Assembly: GCF_023898315.1 (NCBI RefSeq)
Contig: NC_064614.1
Span: 498,248,109-498,312,108 of the forward strand
Origin: Schistocerca nitens
Lineage: Eukaryota; Arthropoda; Insecta; Orthoptera; Acrididae
DNA: 64,000 bases
Reading direction: 5' to 3'
The notes under the pieces were generated by a model, which was not told the DNA's origin, ran no database searches, and was given only the letters and a program-made list of their open reading frames with translations. A program made the translations under genes and the position numbers. Positions 54,193-64,000 of the stretch are shown here, piece by piece; the stretch's first letter is position 1, and every line of letters begins with the position of its first letter.

Positions 54193-56294
54193 AAATATCT
54201 GTTAAGCTGCTAAAATAAAATATACACACACTATAAGTTGTCATACTATGTGTGAAGTACCAACATATGTAAGAGTAATGCACAGGACTAACACCCTGTC
54301 GACCTGCCACAACAAGATAAGTAATTTATATGAGCACCTTAAGTAAAACACATTTATTGTAGGAGAGCAAGATTTGCCTTAGATGTAAGTTAGTTTTAAG
54401 TTAATTGAGCCATGAACGGCCACAGCCGAAAGAGCTGACAAATAAATATTATAGTAGGGACGTGCTAAGTGCCACCTGCTATCACTAGTTTTAAGTATAG
54501 CAAAGCTCTCTCCTCTTGAATGAAATACATTAAAATGATCATTCAGACCAGAATGATTGCTCGTAGAAAAAAAAATTGATTAAGGTCGCTTACTCTAATG
54601 AGGTAAATGTTATGTTATGCATAAGGAGTGTGTGACAACAAATTTTATGAGACCACCTATGAAACGCAGCAGGCAAAAAGCAGCAGCTTAGCATATAAGA
54701 ATCAAGTAAGTCAATAATGATCCAGGTAGCAGGAAAGAAGTGCGCAACTCAATTATTTTATTATAATACGGAGAAAACCGTATACGCACATAAGAATTTT
54801 ACGGCCCAGTGCAGCTGAAATACTTACAAAGATCATTTATAAATAAACTAATTTAGTACTAGAAATATCTATTTCAGGTCCTCGAGGTATGGCGATTTTT
54901 TTTTTTAGAAAACCAATTTTACGATACATGGAACAGAAGATAGTTAACAGACACAGTTCACTGCTAATGCATGGTTTAAGTAATTTTAGAGATGTATAGA
55001 AAATTGTTTAGAAAGCTGGATCACACGACACTGAAACTACTGTATCGATTTAATTATACTATTTGTCATGAAAAACTAAGGTGATAATAATTTACGTTAA
55101 GCTCATCATCTCATACGTCATTAACACTGTCTTCAAATCTCTTCACTGCATAAAAGTCTTTTGTGTTTTCCTCTAACCAGTATCCTTACCATCCTACCTT
55201 ATCCAGTAGAGCTGGTTGCATGATTGATACATACAGGCTATACGAATGGATAGTCGTGACACATTGGTTGTCGACGGGCTATGCTTATTCTCCGCAAATT
55301 GCGAGTTCAGTTAAGATTTGTTATGTGCAATTGCACGACAGGGAACACCAAGCTTCCCAATTTCCCTAATGGTAGTTTGAACACGAACTGTTCATCACGT
55401 AAACGAAGCCACATTGACTATGTCTTCAAACTAACGACGTAATAGAGAGAAAATAAAAGAGCTGAACTTCAGAAAAGAGTAACTATTGTAAAAAGAAAAG
55501 AATAACAAGATTTCGAACAAAGTGTAAACCTAAAGTGCCTTGGAAGCACAAACTACGAACAAGAGACACGCTTTTCGTCAGGCCTTGTAGTCACAGAGAC
55601 TAAATACTTCTTTGTAAATAATGTTTAGACACGATATGTATACTAAATGTTAACTGTACTTTGTAGTAATAATGCAGTCAGTAATAAATGGACACGTATA
55701 TGCTGCTGCGTCTGAACCGACTATAGACAAGTAATTAATGGACACGTATAAAAGTGGTGCGTGTGAACCTTAACATGACGACCAAATAAATGTGAACACG
55801 AATTAGCAATAACGTGTGAACTGAAGAGGTGATAACTCCAAGGACACGTGTGAAATACCGCGTGTGAAGTAAAGTTATAAGTACTTGTACCACGAAACCG
55901 CGATGTAGAAAGCCGAAGAGTGAAAGTGAATAAGTGTTGTACTTACCACAAACGGTACTGTACGCCTTTCCATGGACACATGCTTCGAAACAGCTGCGGG
56001 AGTCGCCGCATCTGGCTGCTTCCGTAATCCAGAGTCGACGAAAAACTGTGTAAAAACTGACACCACGGTTAGTAGACACCAAACGCTCTGCTTCTCGCAG
56101 AATACTGCTGCTAGCGTTGTGGAACTGTCAAGTTATTATCACGTGATTGTGACCAACGGACGTAACACTGTGTACGCTGAGCGCTCAGCAATCAATTTTT
56201 CTTTGCACAACGAGCGCGGATGCCAAATGTGTTTGAAATGCATTCAAAATAAAATATGATAAAGCAATGAATTAAGCACTCATGTACCTTGTGT
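54193..56294. other. 3' internal region of the gypsy-type element, no gene seen
   Basis: Two kilobases of AT-rich sequence. No envelope, second RT or transposase is seen. There is no polypurine tract beside the right LTR copy, as expected if that copy is inverted. A loose two-unit repeat ('gtaatnaatggacacgtata' at 55680 and 55731) is present. The ORF at 55972-56259 is unrecognised. Confidence 0.6.
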
Positions 56295-57466
56295 CATCTA
56301 GCGTTAAAAGGTTTTTTGGCTTTTTCTCATTTAACCAAATATAACATTGATGATGATAATTCATGGCAATGTTTGCCGACAAGATAAAGAATGCAACCTT
56401 TTAACACTAGATTGCGTACTCAGGGCAGTTCTCCTTGGCCGTTTTTTTTTGGTACGACTTGGAAAGAGAGAAAAATTAATGAATGATCGACGATGCGTCG
56501 GTTCTCGATTGTGTTTAGGAGACGTACGGATTGATTGCGTGAAAATAGTTTCTCAAATGACCTCTTAACCCGGATTGTTTCCACGCAATCAGACTCTTCA
56601 ATGAAATTACCTAAGGGACCTATTTGAATAATAAAAAAATGCAAAACAGTGAAATTTTGTAAAAAAAAATTGTCAGATCGGAAATTGAACACATTAATGG
56701 TCTCCCAAATACAATCGAGACACCGCGATAAAGAGCGAACCTGTAACAAAGTTCATTTAAACATAAACATTATTTGTGGTTAATTTAAAGAAAAGAATAA
56801 GCATCGATTTTCTGTACAGTGAAGCATCAATATATTCTCAAAGAACAAAGGCGTTAAACTATAAACATAAACAAATTTACAATATATACAAAACTTACAT
56901 TTTTACGTTTTTCTCATACGTGGAACAGTCCAACAATCGCTGCTTTTGTATGTGTGATATTTTGTAAAAATTAAATGTCCTGGCGTGCGCGTAAGTATTT
57001 TTTATCGTCACAAAGTTTACAAAAGCGTTTTTGTTTTCTTGGTGATAACGTGGTTTTTCACACTAAATGAAATATAACTTGTAGCGGTGCTACACAACAC
57101 GTCTTAACAAGTCGGCAACCAAACATCAAAGGTAATGAAGTACATGTTAACATATCGCCGACCAGAAGTACAACTAACTATAAAGACTCTAGAATTTTCC
57201 TAACAAAAGATAAATTGTTCTTTCTTCTGTTTCGCAGCTTCTTGCTATCAAGCGCTGCGGCAATGATTTTAAATATCTGCGCCCAGCGAGTCATAGTGTT
57301 TAAAAGTACCTTTTAAACGCTGGCCGCGCGTCTTGGTATAGGCGCACGTTATAAACAGATTTCGTTTCTTTACTCTCGTGTTGTCATGCTTAGTATCACT
57401 ACAAACTACAGCTCGATGGCTGTCCTTTTCTTATATGCAAAATGTCTGAAATCCAATAATATCACA
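56295..57466 (-). repeat. Right LTR copy of the gypsy-type element, inverted
   Basis: Reverse complement of 46547-47727 over its whole length (about 1172 bp). The outer end reads ATCACA (TGTGAT reversed) and is followed by AACT. The inner end matches through CATCTAGCG and then diverges, with no primer binding site beside it. Confidence 0.93.
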
Positions 57467-57586
57467 AACTGCATATGATCAGCTCTCAGAACTAAATATT
57501 CCTCTCCCCCATACTGCACAACATTTACTCTAGATGCCTTTTCATAACAACCTCTCTCTCTCTCTTTCTCCCTCCATCCCTCCCTT

Positions 57587-57750
57587 CAGTCTGGAACCGC
57601 GCGACCGCTACGGTCGCAGGTTCCAATCCTGCCTCGGACATGGATGTGTGTGATGTCCTTAGGTTAGTTAGGTTTAAGTAGTTCTAAGTTCTAGGGGACT
57701 GATGACCTCAGATGTTAAGTCCCACAGTGCTCAGAGCCATTCGAACCATT
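57587..57750 (+). mobile_element. tRNA-headed SINE, 5'-truncated
   Basis: Begins within the head at 'cagtctggaaccgcgcgacc' and runs to 'gagccattcgaaccatt', lacking the first 30 bp (A box). It is preceded by a CT-rich tract (57551-57585). No clear target duplication is seen. Confidence 0.9.
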
Positions 57751-60391
57751 AATTGTTTATGACTATGTATCTTCAGGTTCGTCTGTCTCAGAGCGTGCTT
57801 CAATGTAGTACAGAACCGTTTTATTATTTTAAAATGCTGTAACCGGAAAAGGTCTCTACTGGTTTATCTGACTGAAAACACGCTTTAGTCTAGCACACAG
57901 CCGTATTACGTTTTTAATATGCTGTAAAAAGAAAATTTTAAACTCAGTAAAAATTCCTGCATTTACATTTAGAATCTTGGAAGCTAGGACCATACACTAA
58001 TATTCGCTTATTCCGTTAACCATATAGATAATCTGAAGATGCCCAACTAAGGCAAAATGTGTCGTTAATAAAAGAATAAATTGCAACCAAGACTGTTTTT
58101 AATTCATATATCGCAATCCACACTCCTCGTTCTGCTGATTTCTTTCTCCTGACTTGTTCCAATTGAGCCTACACATTGACCATTCAGAAATAGGTGCACG
58201 TGAGAGGATGGAAAGCGTAATGGACGATTACGGAGATGTGGAGATTCATTCACCTTGAACGGTAACGATTTATTTAAGTAAGCACATGGGATTGTCACCA
58301 ATAACACTCTGAAGTACATTTATTAACGATAATTCATGGTGTAAAGAAGAAAACATACATGTTTATTATATAGGATCTCCTTAATACGATAATACTACGA
58401 TGAAGCTGCGTGGATGCAAGGATCACTGAAGTTGGATTCGGACTTGTATCAGAAATACCAAGTTCCAAACTAGGACCAAAATAATCAAGTAATTCACGCA
58501 CATCCATGCAATATATAGGCGGGCAACGATTAATTCTAACTTCTACTAGTGTTTAGACAGAGAATGAACGAATAGACCAGTAGCCACCATTAACTCAAGT
58601 AAAAAAAAAAGACTTAAAAGTCGGAAAAATGTTTTGTGGAAAATATTTCTCCCTGCATGTAGGGGTTCGTTCAGTACAGAATCTCACGCACTACAAAATG
58701 CTTAGCGGCGTTGCGGAAAGGCAGTGCGATTACGAACATCTGGTGTCCTCATGGACATAGGCCGCGATGTTATACCCAAAAATGAGCTATTTAAAATGGT
58801 TTTAATTTCACGTAAAATACACCACAAGGTGTATGGATTATTAAGAAAATACATTTAGTGGAAGACTGAGGCCACAGCGCTTAAGGCACCGGATTCTGCT
58901 CATGTGGGGTGATGATTCTAGTCCAAACAAAGAAATGACCAACTGTCGAATTACTGTCACTCACAAAACTAAGTGAAATGACTATAATATTGGATACTGT
59001 AACGTTTCTGTGACATAACTAATGCTGGAACAGATCGGTTTAACACTCCAACAAGCCAAATTCGTATTATGTGTCGAGAACAACCAACTGATAACTTCAG
59101 TGTGGATACACGCAGCGCTCAAACTCTTACGGAAATCGGCGAAATGCCGCGGGTAATGAGGATAATTCAAGGGGCACTACATCAGAAGTCAGCCACGGAT
59201 CTACGATATTTCCGAACCGGGACAAAAACTTGATAGTGGCGTCCCGCCCTCCCTCCTACTCGAGCGTTTGAGACAGGACGTAAAATTTTTTTAACTCTAT
59301 TTTTCAAAAATATGACCATTTTGTAGCTCACATCTTTCGGAAGAGTTTGATATATAAAAGATATATGTTCGAGGAAATGTAACACATGTTATTTGGTCTT
59401 AAGTGTGCCAAAGTGCAGTTCCACGCCTCTTCACATGGCATTATTCTGTCGCACGTCACTGTACCTCGCTTTGTGGAATTCAAACGTGTATATTTTGTAA
59501 TGGAAGCCATCAAACCTATATTCAGGACGGTGGAAATTAAAATGCCCTGTGGTGTCTCACCTACTCCCAGTCGGCCGGTTTGACATTCTACCTCCTTTTT
59601 TTTTAAGAAAAAAAAGAAAAGAAAACCTCACATTTAACACTGAGTGGGATTATTTGTGACCGGGAGAATAAGAGCTCTTCAGAAAGTTCGCACTCTTTAT
59701 TGCCTATTAGCTAACAACTTTCTCTTTTGTGTGAGATAAAATTAAATATAGGAAAGGTAAAACCAGTAAGAACAAGAGACAAGGAAGACAGTACACTTTT
59801 CTTCAGTCCTTAGGTCCCAGCACTTTCTTCTCTCTAAAGCTGTTAATACGAATAGTACTCAAGAGTGGCGTGGTTTCTCGATTTGATTACGTCTATTTTG
59901 TCACTGTCTGCTAGATGGAAGGAAATAAGCCTTTCTAATATTGCAGCAGTTGTAACATACGCCGAATAAGCGAGACTGTTTTGGCAGAAATAGTCATTTC
60001 CGTCTACCCCATTTACATAAATAACACGACAGAATATAATTCACGAAGAACCAATATCAAATGCCTGTTAGGCCTATAGAAATTGCTGCTATTTCATGTT
60101 AGGAAATTGTTTCACATTTCATTCATATGCTCCAGTTTCTCAAGCATGAGATCGAAAAGTAGTAGTAATACGAAATTATTATATAAATTTGGAATCGTCA
60201 TATTATTCCAAATAATTTGTGTAATGTCCGTATTTCTTCTCCTTCCTCGTACTAACAAACAATCTTGTCATCACTAATTCTGTAACTGTTCCTGCTATTG
60301 CCAAAACTTATTCTCCGGTTAACTTCACTAACCCTGCCAGAATCACTGGTTTAGTTATCTCGCGTTTGTTCTCCGATTAGGAGTTGTTACC
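57751..60391. other. Mostly unassigned sequence
   Basis: No coding gene recognised in 2.6 kb. Two weak items are present. 58030-58100 resembles the Penelope-type terminal sequence at 38090-38165 ('tctgaagatg ... aataaa ... aagactgttttta'). 58881-58935 resembles a worn tRNA-derived SINE head ('agcgcttaaggcaccggatt'). The rest shows nothing I can name. Confidence 0.5.
58030..58100 (+). repeat. Penelope-type terminal sequence, second copy
   Basis: CTGAAGA, a short possible stem (TGCC/GGCA), an A-rich core, then 'aataaattgcaaccaagact' and a T run, in the same order as at 38093-38160. The core is more degenerate (no clean GAAA). Confidence 0.45.
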
Positions 60392-60403
60392 TCTTCGTAT
60401 AAC

Positions 60404-60606
60404 TCCGGTCGGGGTGGCCGAGCGGTTCTAGGCGCTACAGTCTGGAACCGCGCGACCACTACGGTCGCACGTTCGAATCCTGCCTCGGGCATGGATGTGT
60501 GTGATGTCTTTAGGTTAGTTAGGTTGAAGTAGTTCTAAGTTCTAGGGGACTGATGACCTCAGAAGTTAAGTCCCATAGTGCTCAGAGCCATTTGAACCAT
60601 TTTTGA
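60404..60606 (+). mobile_element. tRNA-headed SINE (class II head), plus strand
   Basis: Complete copy from 'tccggtcggggtggccgagc' to 'tttgaaccatttttga'. It is flanked by the perfect 12-bp duplication TCTTCGTATAAC (60392-60403 and 60607-60618). Confidence 0.95.
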
Positions 60607-60618
60607 TCTTCGTATAAC

Positions 60619-61284
60619 GCGTTCCACGCTTTTCCGAGAATAGAAGTGAAGTGGCTGCTAACAAGGAACTGTACAACTGACCCTTAGTGGTGTAGCGATC
60701 TGGCTGAAATGTTCTGCCAAAATTTCATTTTCATTGATATACCGAGAAGATAACATGTAATCTTTATCTGTTATTCCTGTCAGTCGTTTATTTACACTCT
60801 GGTAGTCTGAATGGATTTCGCTAGTAAATAGAACACCCGGTCAACCACATAAACAAACAGCGACTGGTATTCACCCGTTCGGGTTTATTCGGCTCAGCTC
60901 GTATAGCCCCGTCCTCTTTTTGTCTGCGGGAAATTTCTGTTTTGTTGCGACTGGTATTTCCCGGGCAGAGGCATCCCATATACACTATGCACGCTTTCAA
61001 AAATCAGTTAATGATTTGTTCAGAAATCAAATTAAAATTTGTTCAGAAATCAATTAGGATGCGTTTCAAAAATTATATGCATAATCGATAGGCCAACGTG
61101 TGCTGGATGCCAAGAATATGAATTTGGTGCTCCCTGAAATTGCCGTCCGGGGCAGATACCCCGGTTTGCCACCTCCCCCCTCCTCACTCCCCCTAGAACC
61201 AGGATTATCAGTGTGTGGGTAAGTTGAGAATTTGGGTCTGACTGCAGGCGTGCTAGGGTAGCCTGTGAAGTTGGGATGACCACT
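60619..61284. other. Unassigned sequence
   Basis: No gene or repeat family recognised. Confidence 0.5.
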
Positions 61285-61425
61285 GTGTCCTGATGGCGCA
61301 GTGGTCAGTGCAACTGCGTAGTAAGCACGAGACTCGTGTTCGAATACCGGTCCAGCATAAATTTTCAACTTTCCCTTTGATTTAATTCAATGCCCAGTGG
61401 CAGCAAAAGTCATTAATTCATTTGT
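61285..61425 (+). mobile_element. tRNA-headed SINE, third family
   Basis: A box 'tggcgcagtgg', B-box-like 'gtgttcgaatacc', then 'aattttcaactttcc' and 'aattcaatgcccagtggcag', shared with 45800-45965. The head is closer to a tRNA than in that copy. No target duplication was found. Confidence 0.65.
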
Positions 61426-61927
61426 GTCCCTAAATAGTACATTCAAATACGTGTATCTGCACTTCAGCGAGAGAGCTCAGATGAGCGTGAACGTTCACTT
61501 ATCCAGGTGCCGTCAGTGGCGAGCAGAGAAACATTTACACTTTCAACCGTGTGGGGAGGGTAGTGGTCCGTTATTTCTAGCCACCTACCACGCGATGAAG
61601 TCTTAACCAGATGTTTGTCTTTGACTCTGCTCTCAAATTGGATTCTGTGCTAAACTACCACATGAAGTTAGGCTCCAGGCCGTGCATGCTAACTGTGGTT
61701 GCCCGCGGAAATATTCGAGTTCCAGACACATACTAATTAACTCACTCGTGATCAACTGCAGAATACACGAGGACAAGAAAGGAATTAAAAAAAAAAAATA
61801 ATAAAAAAAGTGAACGGTTTGTTTCATCACTATTCCGCAGGCTGTGTACAAAGTGAATAGCGTAATGTGCATTGTGAAGAACAGCATTACAAGTACGCGA
61901 GATGCATTCCAAATGCGAGATTTTATA
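61426..61927. other. Unassigned sequence
   Basis: No recognisable gene. It ends at the TA that flanks the following Tc1 element. Confidence 0.5.
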
Positions 61928-61959
61928 CACTGAAGAGACAAAGAAAATGGTACACCTGC

Positions 61960-62830
61960 CTAATATCGTGCAGAGCCCCCGAGAGCACGCAGAAGTGCCG
62001 CAGCACGACGTGCCATGGACTCGACTAATGTCTGAAGTAATGCTGGACGGAACTGACACCATGAATCATGCAGGACTGTCCATAAATCCGTAAAAGTACA
62101 AGGGGGTGGAGATCTCTTCTGAACAGCACGTTGCAAGGCATCCCAGATATGTTCAACAATGTTCATGTCTGGGGAGTTTGGTGGCCAGCGAAAGTGTTTA
62201 AACTCAGAGAAGTGTTCCTGGAGACACACTGTAGCAATTCTGGACGTGTGGGGTGTCGCATTGTCCTGTTGGAATTGCCCAAGCCCGTCGGAATGCACAA
62301 TGAACATGAATGGATGCAGGTGATCAGACAGGAACGTAAGTGTCGCCGTCAGAGTCGTATCTAGACGTATCAGGTGTCCCATATTACTCCAACTGCACAC
62401 GCCCAATACCATTACAGAGCCTCTTCCACCTGCGCGAACAGTCTCCTGCTGACATGCAGGGTCCATAGATTAATGAGGTTGTCTCCATATCCGTACACGT
62501 ACATCCGCTCGATACAGTTTGAAACGAGACTCGTCCGACCAGGCAAAATGTTTCCAGTCATCTATAGTCCAATGTCGGTGTTTGGCGGGCACAGGCGAGG
62601 CGTAAAGCTTTGCGTCGTACAGTCATCAAGGACACACGAATGGTTCGCAAACTGACACTTGTTGATAGCCCTGCACTGAAATCTGCTGCAGTTTGGGGAA
62701 TTGGTTGCACTTCTGTCATGCTGAATGATTCTCTTCAGTCGTGGTTGGTCCCATTCTTGCAGGATCTTTTTCCGGCTGCAGATATGTCAGAGATTTGCCT
62801 CGGAGATGCAGCAGTTCAAAATCACTTAGA
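61960..62830 (-). pseudogene. Tc1-type transposase, catalytic domain largely preserved
   Basis: Read leftwards, 62830-62600 holds a worn N-terminal region. W-S-D-E-S-R-F near 62545-62525 is the first catalytic block. After a stop near 62475, the open piece 62466-61960 (168 residues) follows. It has V-M-V-L-G-V, then Q-F-Q-Q-D-N-A-T-P-H-T-S (second aspartate), then W-P-P-N-S-P-D-M-N-I-V-E-H-I-W-D (third acidic residue, E), and a C-terminal helix with M-A-R-R-A-A-A-L-L. All three residues of the D-D-E triad can be read, but the stop and the missing DNA-binding domain make it inactive. Its role would be excision and reinsertion of the element at TA sites. Confidence 0.88.
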
Positions 62831-62834
62831 TTTT

Positions 62835-63018
62835 GGCTCTGAGCACTATGCGACTTAACTCCTGAGGTCATCAGTCGCCTAGAACTTAGAACTAAGTAAA
62901 CCTAACTGACCTAAGGACATCACACACATCCATGTCCGAGGCAGGATTCGAACCTGCGACCGTAGCGGTCGTGGGTTCCAGACTGAAGCGCCTAGAACCG
63001 CACGGCCACTCCGGCCGG
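62835..63018 (-). mobile_element. tRNA-headed SINE (class II head), minus strand
   Basis: Full copy, slightly shortened in the variable-arm region. It is flanked by CACTTAGATTTT (62823-62834) and CACTTAAATTTT (63019-63030), a 12-bp duplication with one mismatch. Confidence 0.93.
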
Positions 63019-63186
63019 CACTTAAATTTTGATAACCTGCCATTGTAGCTGCAATAACGAATCTAACATTCGCGCCAGACACTTGTAGGCTTATTGGGGT
63101 TTTCTACCGCAGCACCGTATTTTGCCTGTTTACATATCTCTGTATTTGAATACGCATGCCTATACCAGTTACCTGGGGCTTCAGTG

Positions 63187-63909
63187 TAGGTACGTAGATT
63201 TTTGTACAGATTGTGACACGAAACAAAAGACTTGTATCTGAGTGTGGATTGTTTTGATCTGCGGCGCGGTGTGATCGACCTTCAAACGGTGCACAAGCGG
63301 CGCGTGCAGCAGGGTCGGCTCGCCAGCAGGAAGTGCCCCCGTGTCACGCCGTGGCGCGCCGCGCCGCGCCGCGCGGCACTTGGCTCGCCGGCGCATTCCA
63401 CCTGTGGGGACGGCCGGCCGCATACCAATGGCCCGCCACCTGCCGGACAGCTCCCCATTCAACAACCTAGCGCACACAGGCTGCGTCTTTCTCCGCACGA
63501 GACGGGTGTTCGATGTCTGAGGCTTGAGCTCGGGCCAACAACTGGTCACGCACTGGAGATATACATACCTAGAACGGTACTCCAATCCATCTTCTTTATA
63601 GCGGCTACCAAAAACACACATTTATTAAATGAAGGCAGCATATTTTACTTGCTCTTTATTTATTGAGACCTCCTCCCCGTAATGATACCAGTACCGCGAT
63701 CATTTCAGTTACTATCTTATTACAGCAAAGCAAAACAAAATTAATAATCCCGGTCGTAGTTTCCGTGCTGATAACTTAGACTTACGAGAACACGGCAAGT
63801 GCAATAACCAAATTTACCTAGAAACTTCGCTCAGTGGAAGAGGAGTCAAAATAATTGTACACGTGTCTCGGCTTATCCGTAGATACTCGACCGTTTCTGA
63901 AAAAACGGC
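63187..63909. other. Unassigned sequence with a GC-rich, CpG-dense patch
   Basis: About 63290-63470 is strongly GC-rich (runs of GCGCC/CGCGC), unlike the AT-rich surroundings. ORFs cross it on both strands (63181-63621 minus, 63232-63666 plus), but neither has a recognisable domain. It could be a promoter-type CpG patch, an exon edge or a GC-rich repeat. Confidence 0.5.
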
Positions 63910-64000
63910 GCCGGCCGGATTGGCCGAACGGTTCTAGGTGCTACAGTCTGGAACCGAGCGACCGCTACGGTCGCAAGTTCGAATCCTGCCTCGGGCATGG
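63910..64000 (+). mobile_element. tRNA-headed SINE (class II head), cut by the window edge
   Basis: Head 'gccggccggattggccgaac' with B box 'agttcgaatcc' and 'gcctcgggcatgg', running off the end of the window. Confidence 0.93.

Larger units (their letters stand above)
46547..57466 (+). mobile_element. Gypsy-type LTR retrotransposon with inverted LTR copies
   Basis: The left LTR copy (46547-47727) is followed by a tRNA-Lys primer site, gag and pol on the plus strand. The right LTR copy (56295-57466) is in the opposite orientation, so the outer end at both sides is the same TGTGATATTATTGG terminus. Both ends are flanked by AACT (46543-46546 and 57467-57470). Pol order is protease, RT, RNase H, integrase, which is gypsy/Ty3 order. 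No envelope-like ORF is seen. The two LTR copies are nearly identical, so the structure is recent. Confidence 0.88.
61928..63186 (-). mobile_element. Tc1-type DNA transposon, minus strand, carrying a SINE
   Basis: The ends 'cactgaag' (61928) and 'cttcagtg' (ending 63186) are inverted and flanked by TA (61926-61927 and 63187-63188). The transposase lies on the minus strand between them. A SINE interrupts it at 62835-63018. Net length of about 1.06 kb suggests loss of part of the 5' coding region. Confidence 0.82.

Noticed and set aside
55972..56259. 95-codon ORF considered as an envelope or accessory gene of the gypsy element
   Set aside because: No signal peptide, membrane segment or glycoprotein-type motif, and too short. 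Left as unrecognised.
63232..63666. Arg/Pro-rich ORF in the GC-rich patch as a host exon
   Set aside because: The opposite strand is equally open, and composition alone explains the lack of stops; no splice or domain support.
3680..64000. Many tRNA-like segments with A and B boxes (for example 3680, 40636, 42391, 46103, 60404, 63910)
   Set aside because: Each is the head of a longer repeated unit with a common 3' body, most with target duplications, and the cloverleaf acceptor stem does not close. They are SINEs, not tRNA genes.
1..64000. CRISPR arrays, operons, phage or bacterial defence systems
   Set aside because: No regularly spaced short repeats with unique spacers and no clustered bacterial-type genes. 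The window is eukaryotic repeat DNA.

Overview
The window looks like a slice of a very large, repeat-filled insect genome, most likely an orthopteran of the Schistocerca (locust) type. This rests on recognising dispersed repeat families by eye (class II tRNA-headed SINEs, a BovB/RTE-like LINE with a CAA tail, a CR1-like LINE with a GATTA tail, Penelope-like, Tc1/mariner and gypsy elements), not on any search. I find no convincing host protein-coding exon, no genuine stand-alone tRNA or rRNA gene, no operon and no CRISPR array. Every recognisable coding stretch belongs to a transposable element, and nearly all are broken.

Layout. 1-1.4 kb: AT-rich, with a degenerate tandem repeat. 1.4-4.25 kb: Jockey-type LINE on the minus strand, carrying a SINE. 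4.25-7.9 kb: CR1-like LINE on the minus strand, with an unclassified tandem-duplicated repeat (4386-5803) near its 3' end. 8.7-12.16 kb: BovB/RTE-like LINE on the plus strand with a SINE in its endonuclease region. 14.1-14.9 kb: two Tc1 scraps. 16.55-20.67 kb: a second RTE-like LINE, split by a younger RTE-like LINE (17170-18184) and two SINEs. 20.76-36.07 kb: a five-deep nest, in which a Tc1 fragment holds a Jockey LINE with a poly(A) tail, which holds a complete Tc1 element with TIRs and TA duplication, which holds an 8.5-kb LTR retrotransposon with 1310-bp LTRs and gag only, which holds a SINE. 37.0-39.3 kb: SINE and a Penelope-like element (RT plus GIY-YIG) with other repeat pieces inside it. 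40.2-43.3 kb: two Tc1 elements peppered with SINEs. 43.40-45.72 kb: mariner-like element with TIRs. 45.8-46.35 kb: two tRNA-headed SINEs. 46.55-57.47 kb: a gypsy-type retrotransposon with gag and a nearly intact pol, whose two LTR copies are in INVERTED orientation yet flanked by the same 4-bp duplication. 57.6-64 kb: SINEs, a Tc1 element and unassigned sequence.

How the parts relate. The autonomous families supply the machinery (RT/endonuclease, transposase, protease-RT-RNase H-integrase) and the non-autonomous ones (SINEs, the gag-only LTR element) presumably borrow it. Target-site duplications flank most SINEs and allow insertion order to be read directly. The most unusual observations are the inverted-LTR gypsy element, the gag-only LTR element at the core of the nest, three successive copies of one target duplication at 17160-18400, a hammerhead-ribozyme-like motif in Penelope-type terminal sequence, and SINEs that share one 3' body behind different tRNA-like heads.
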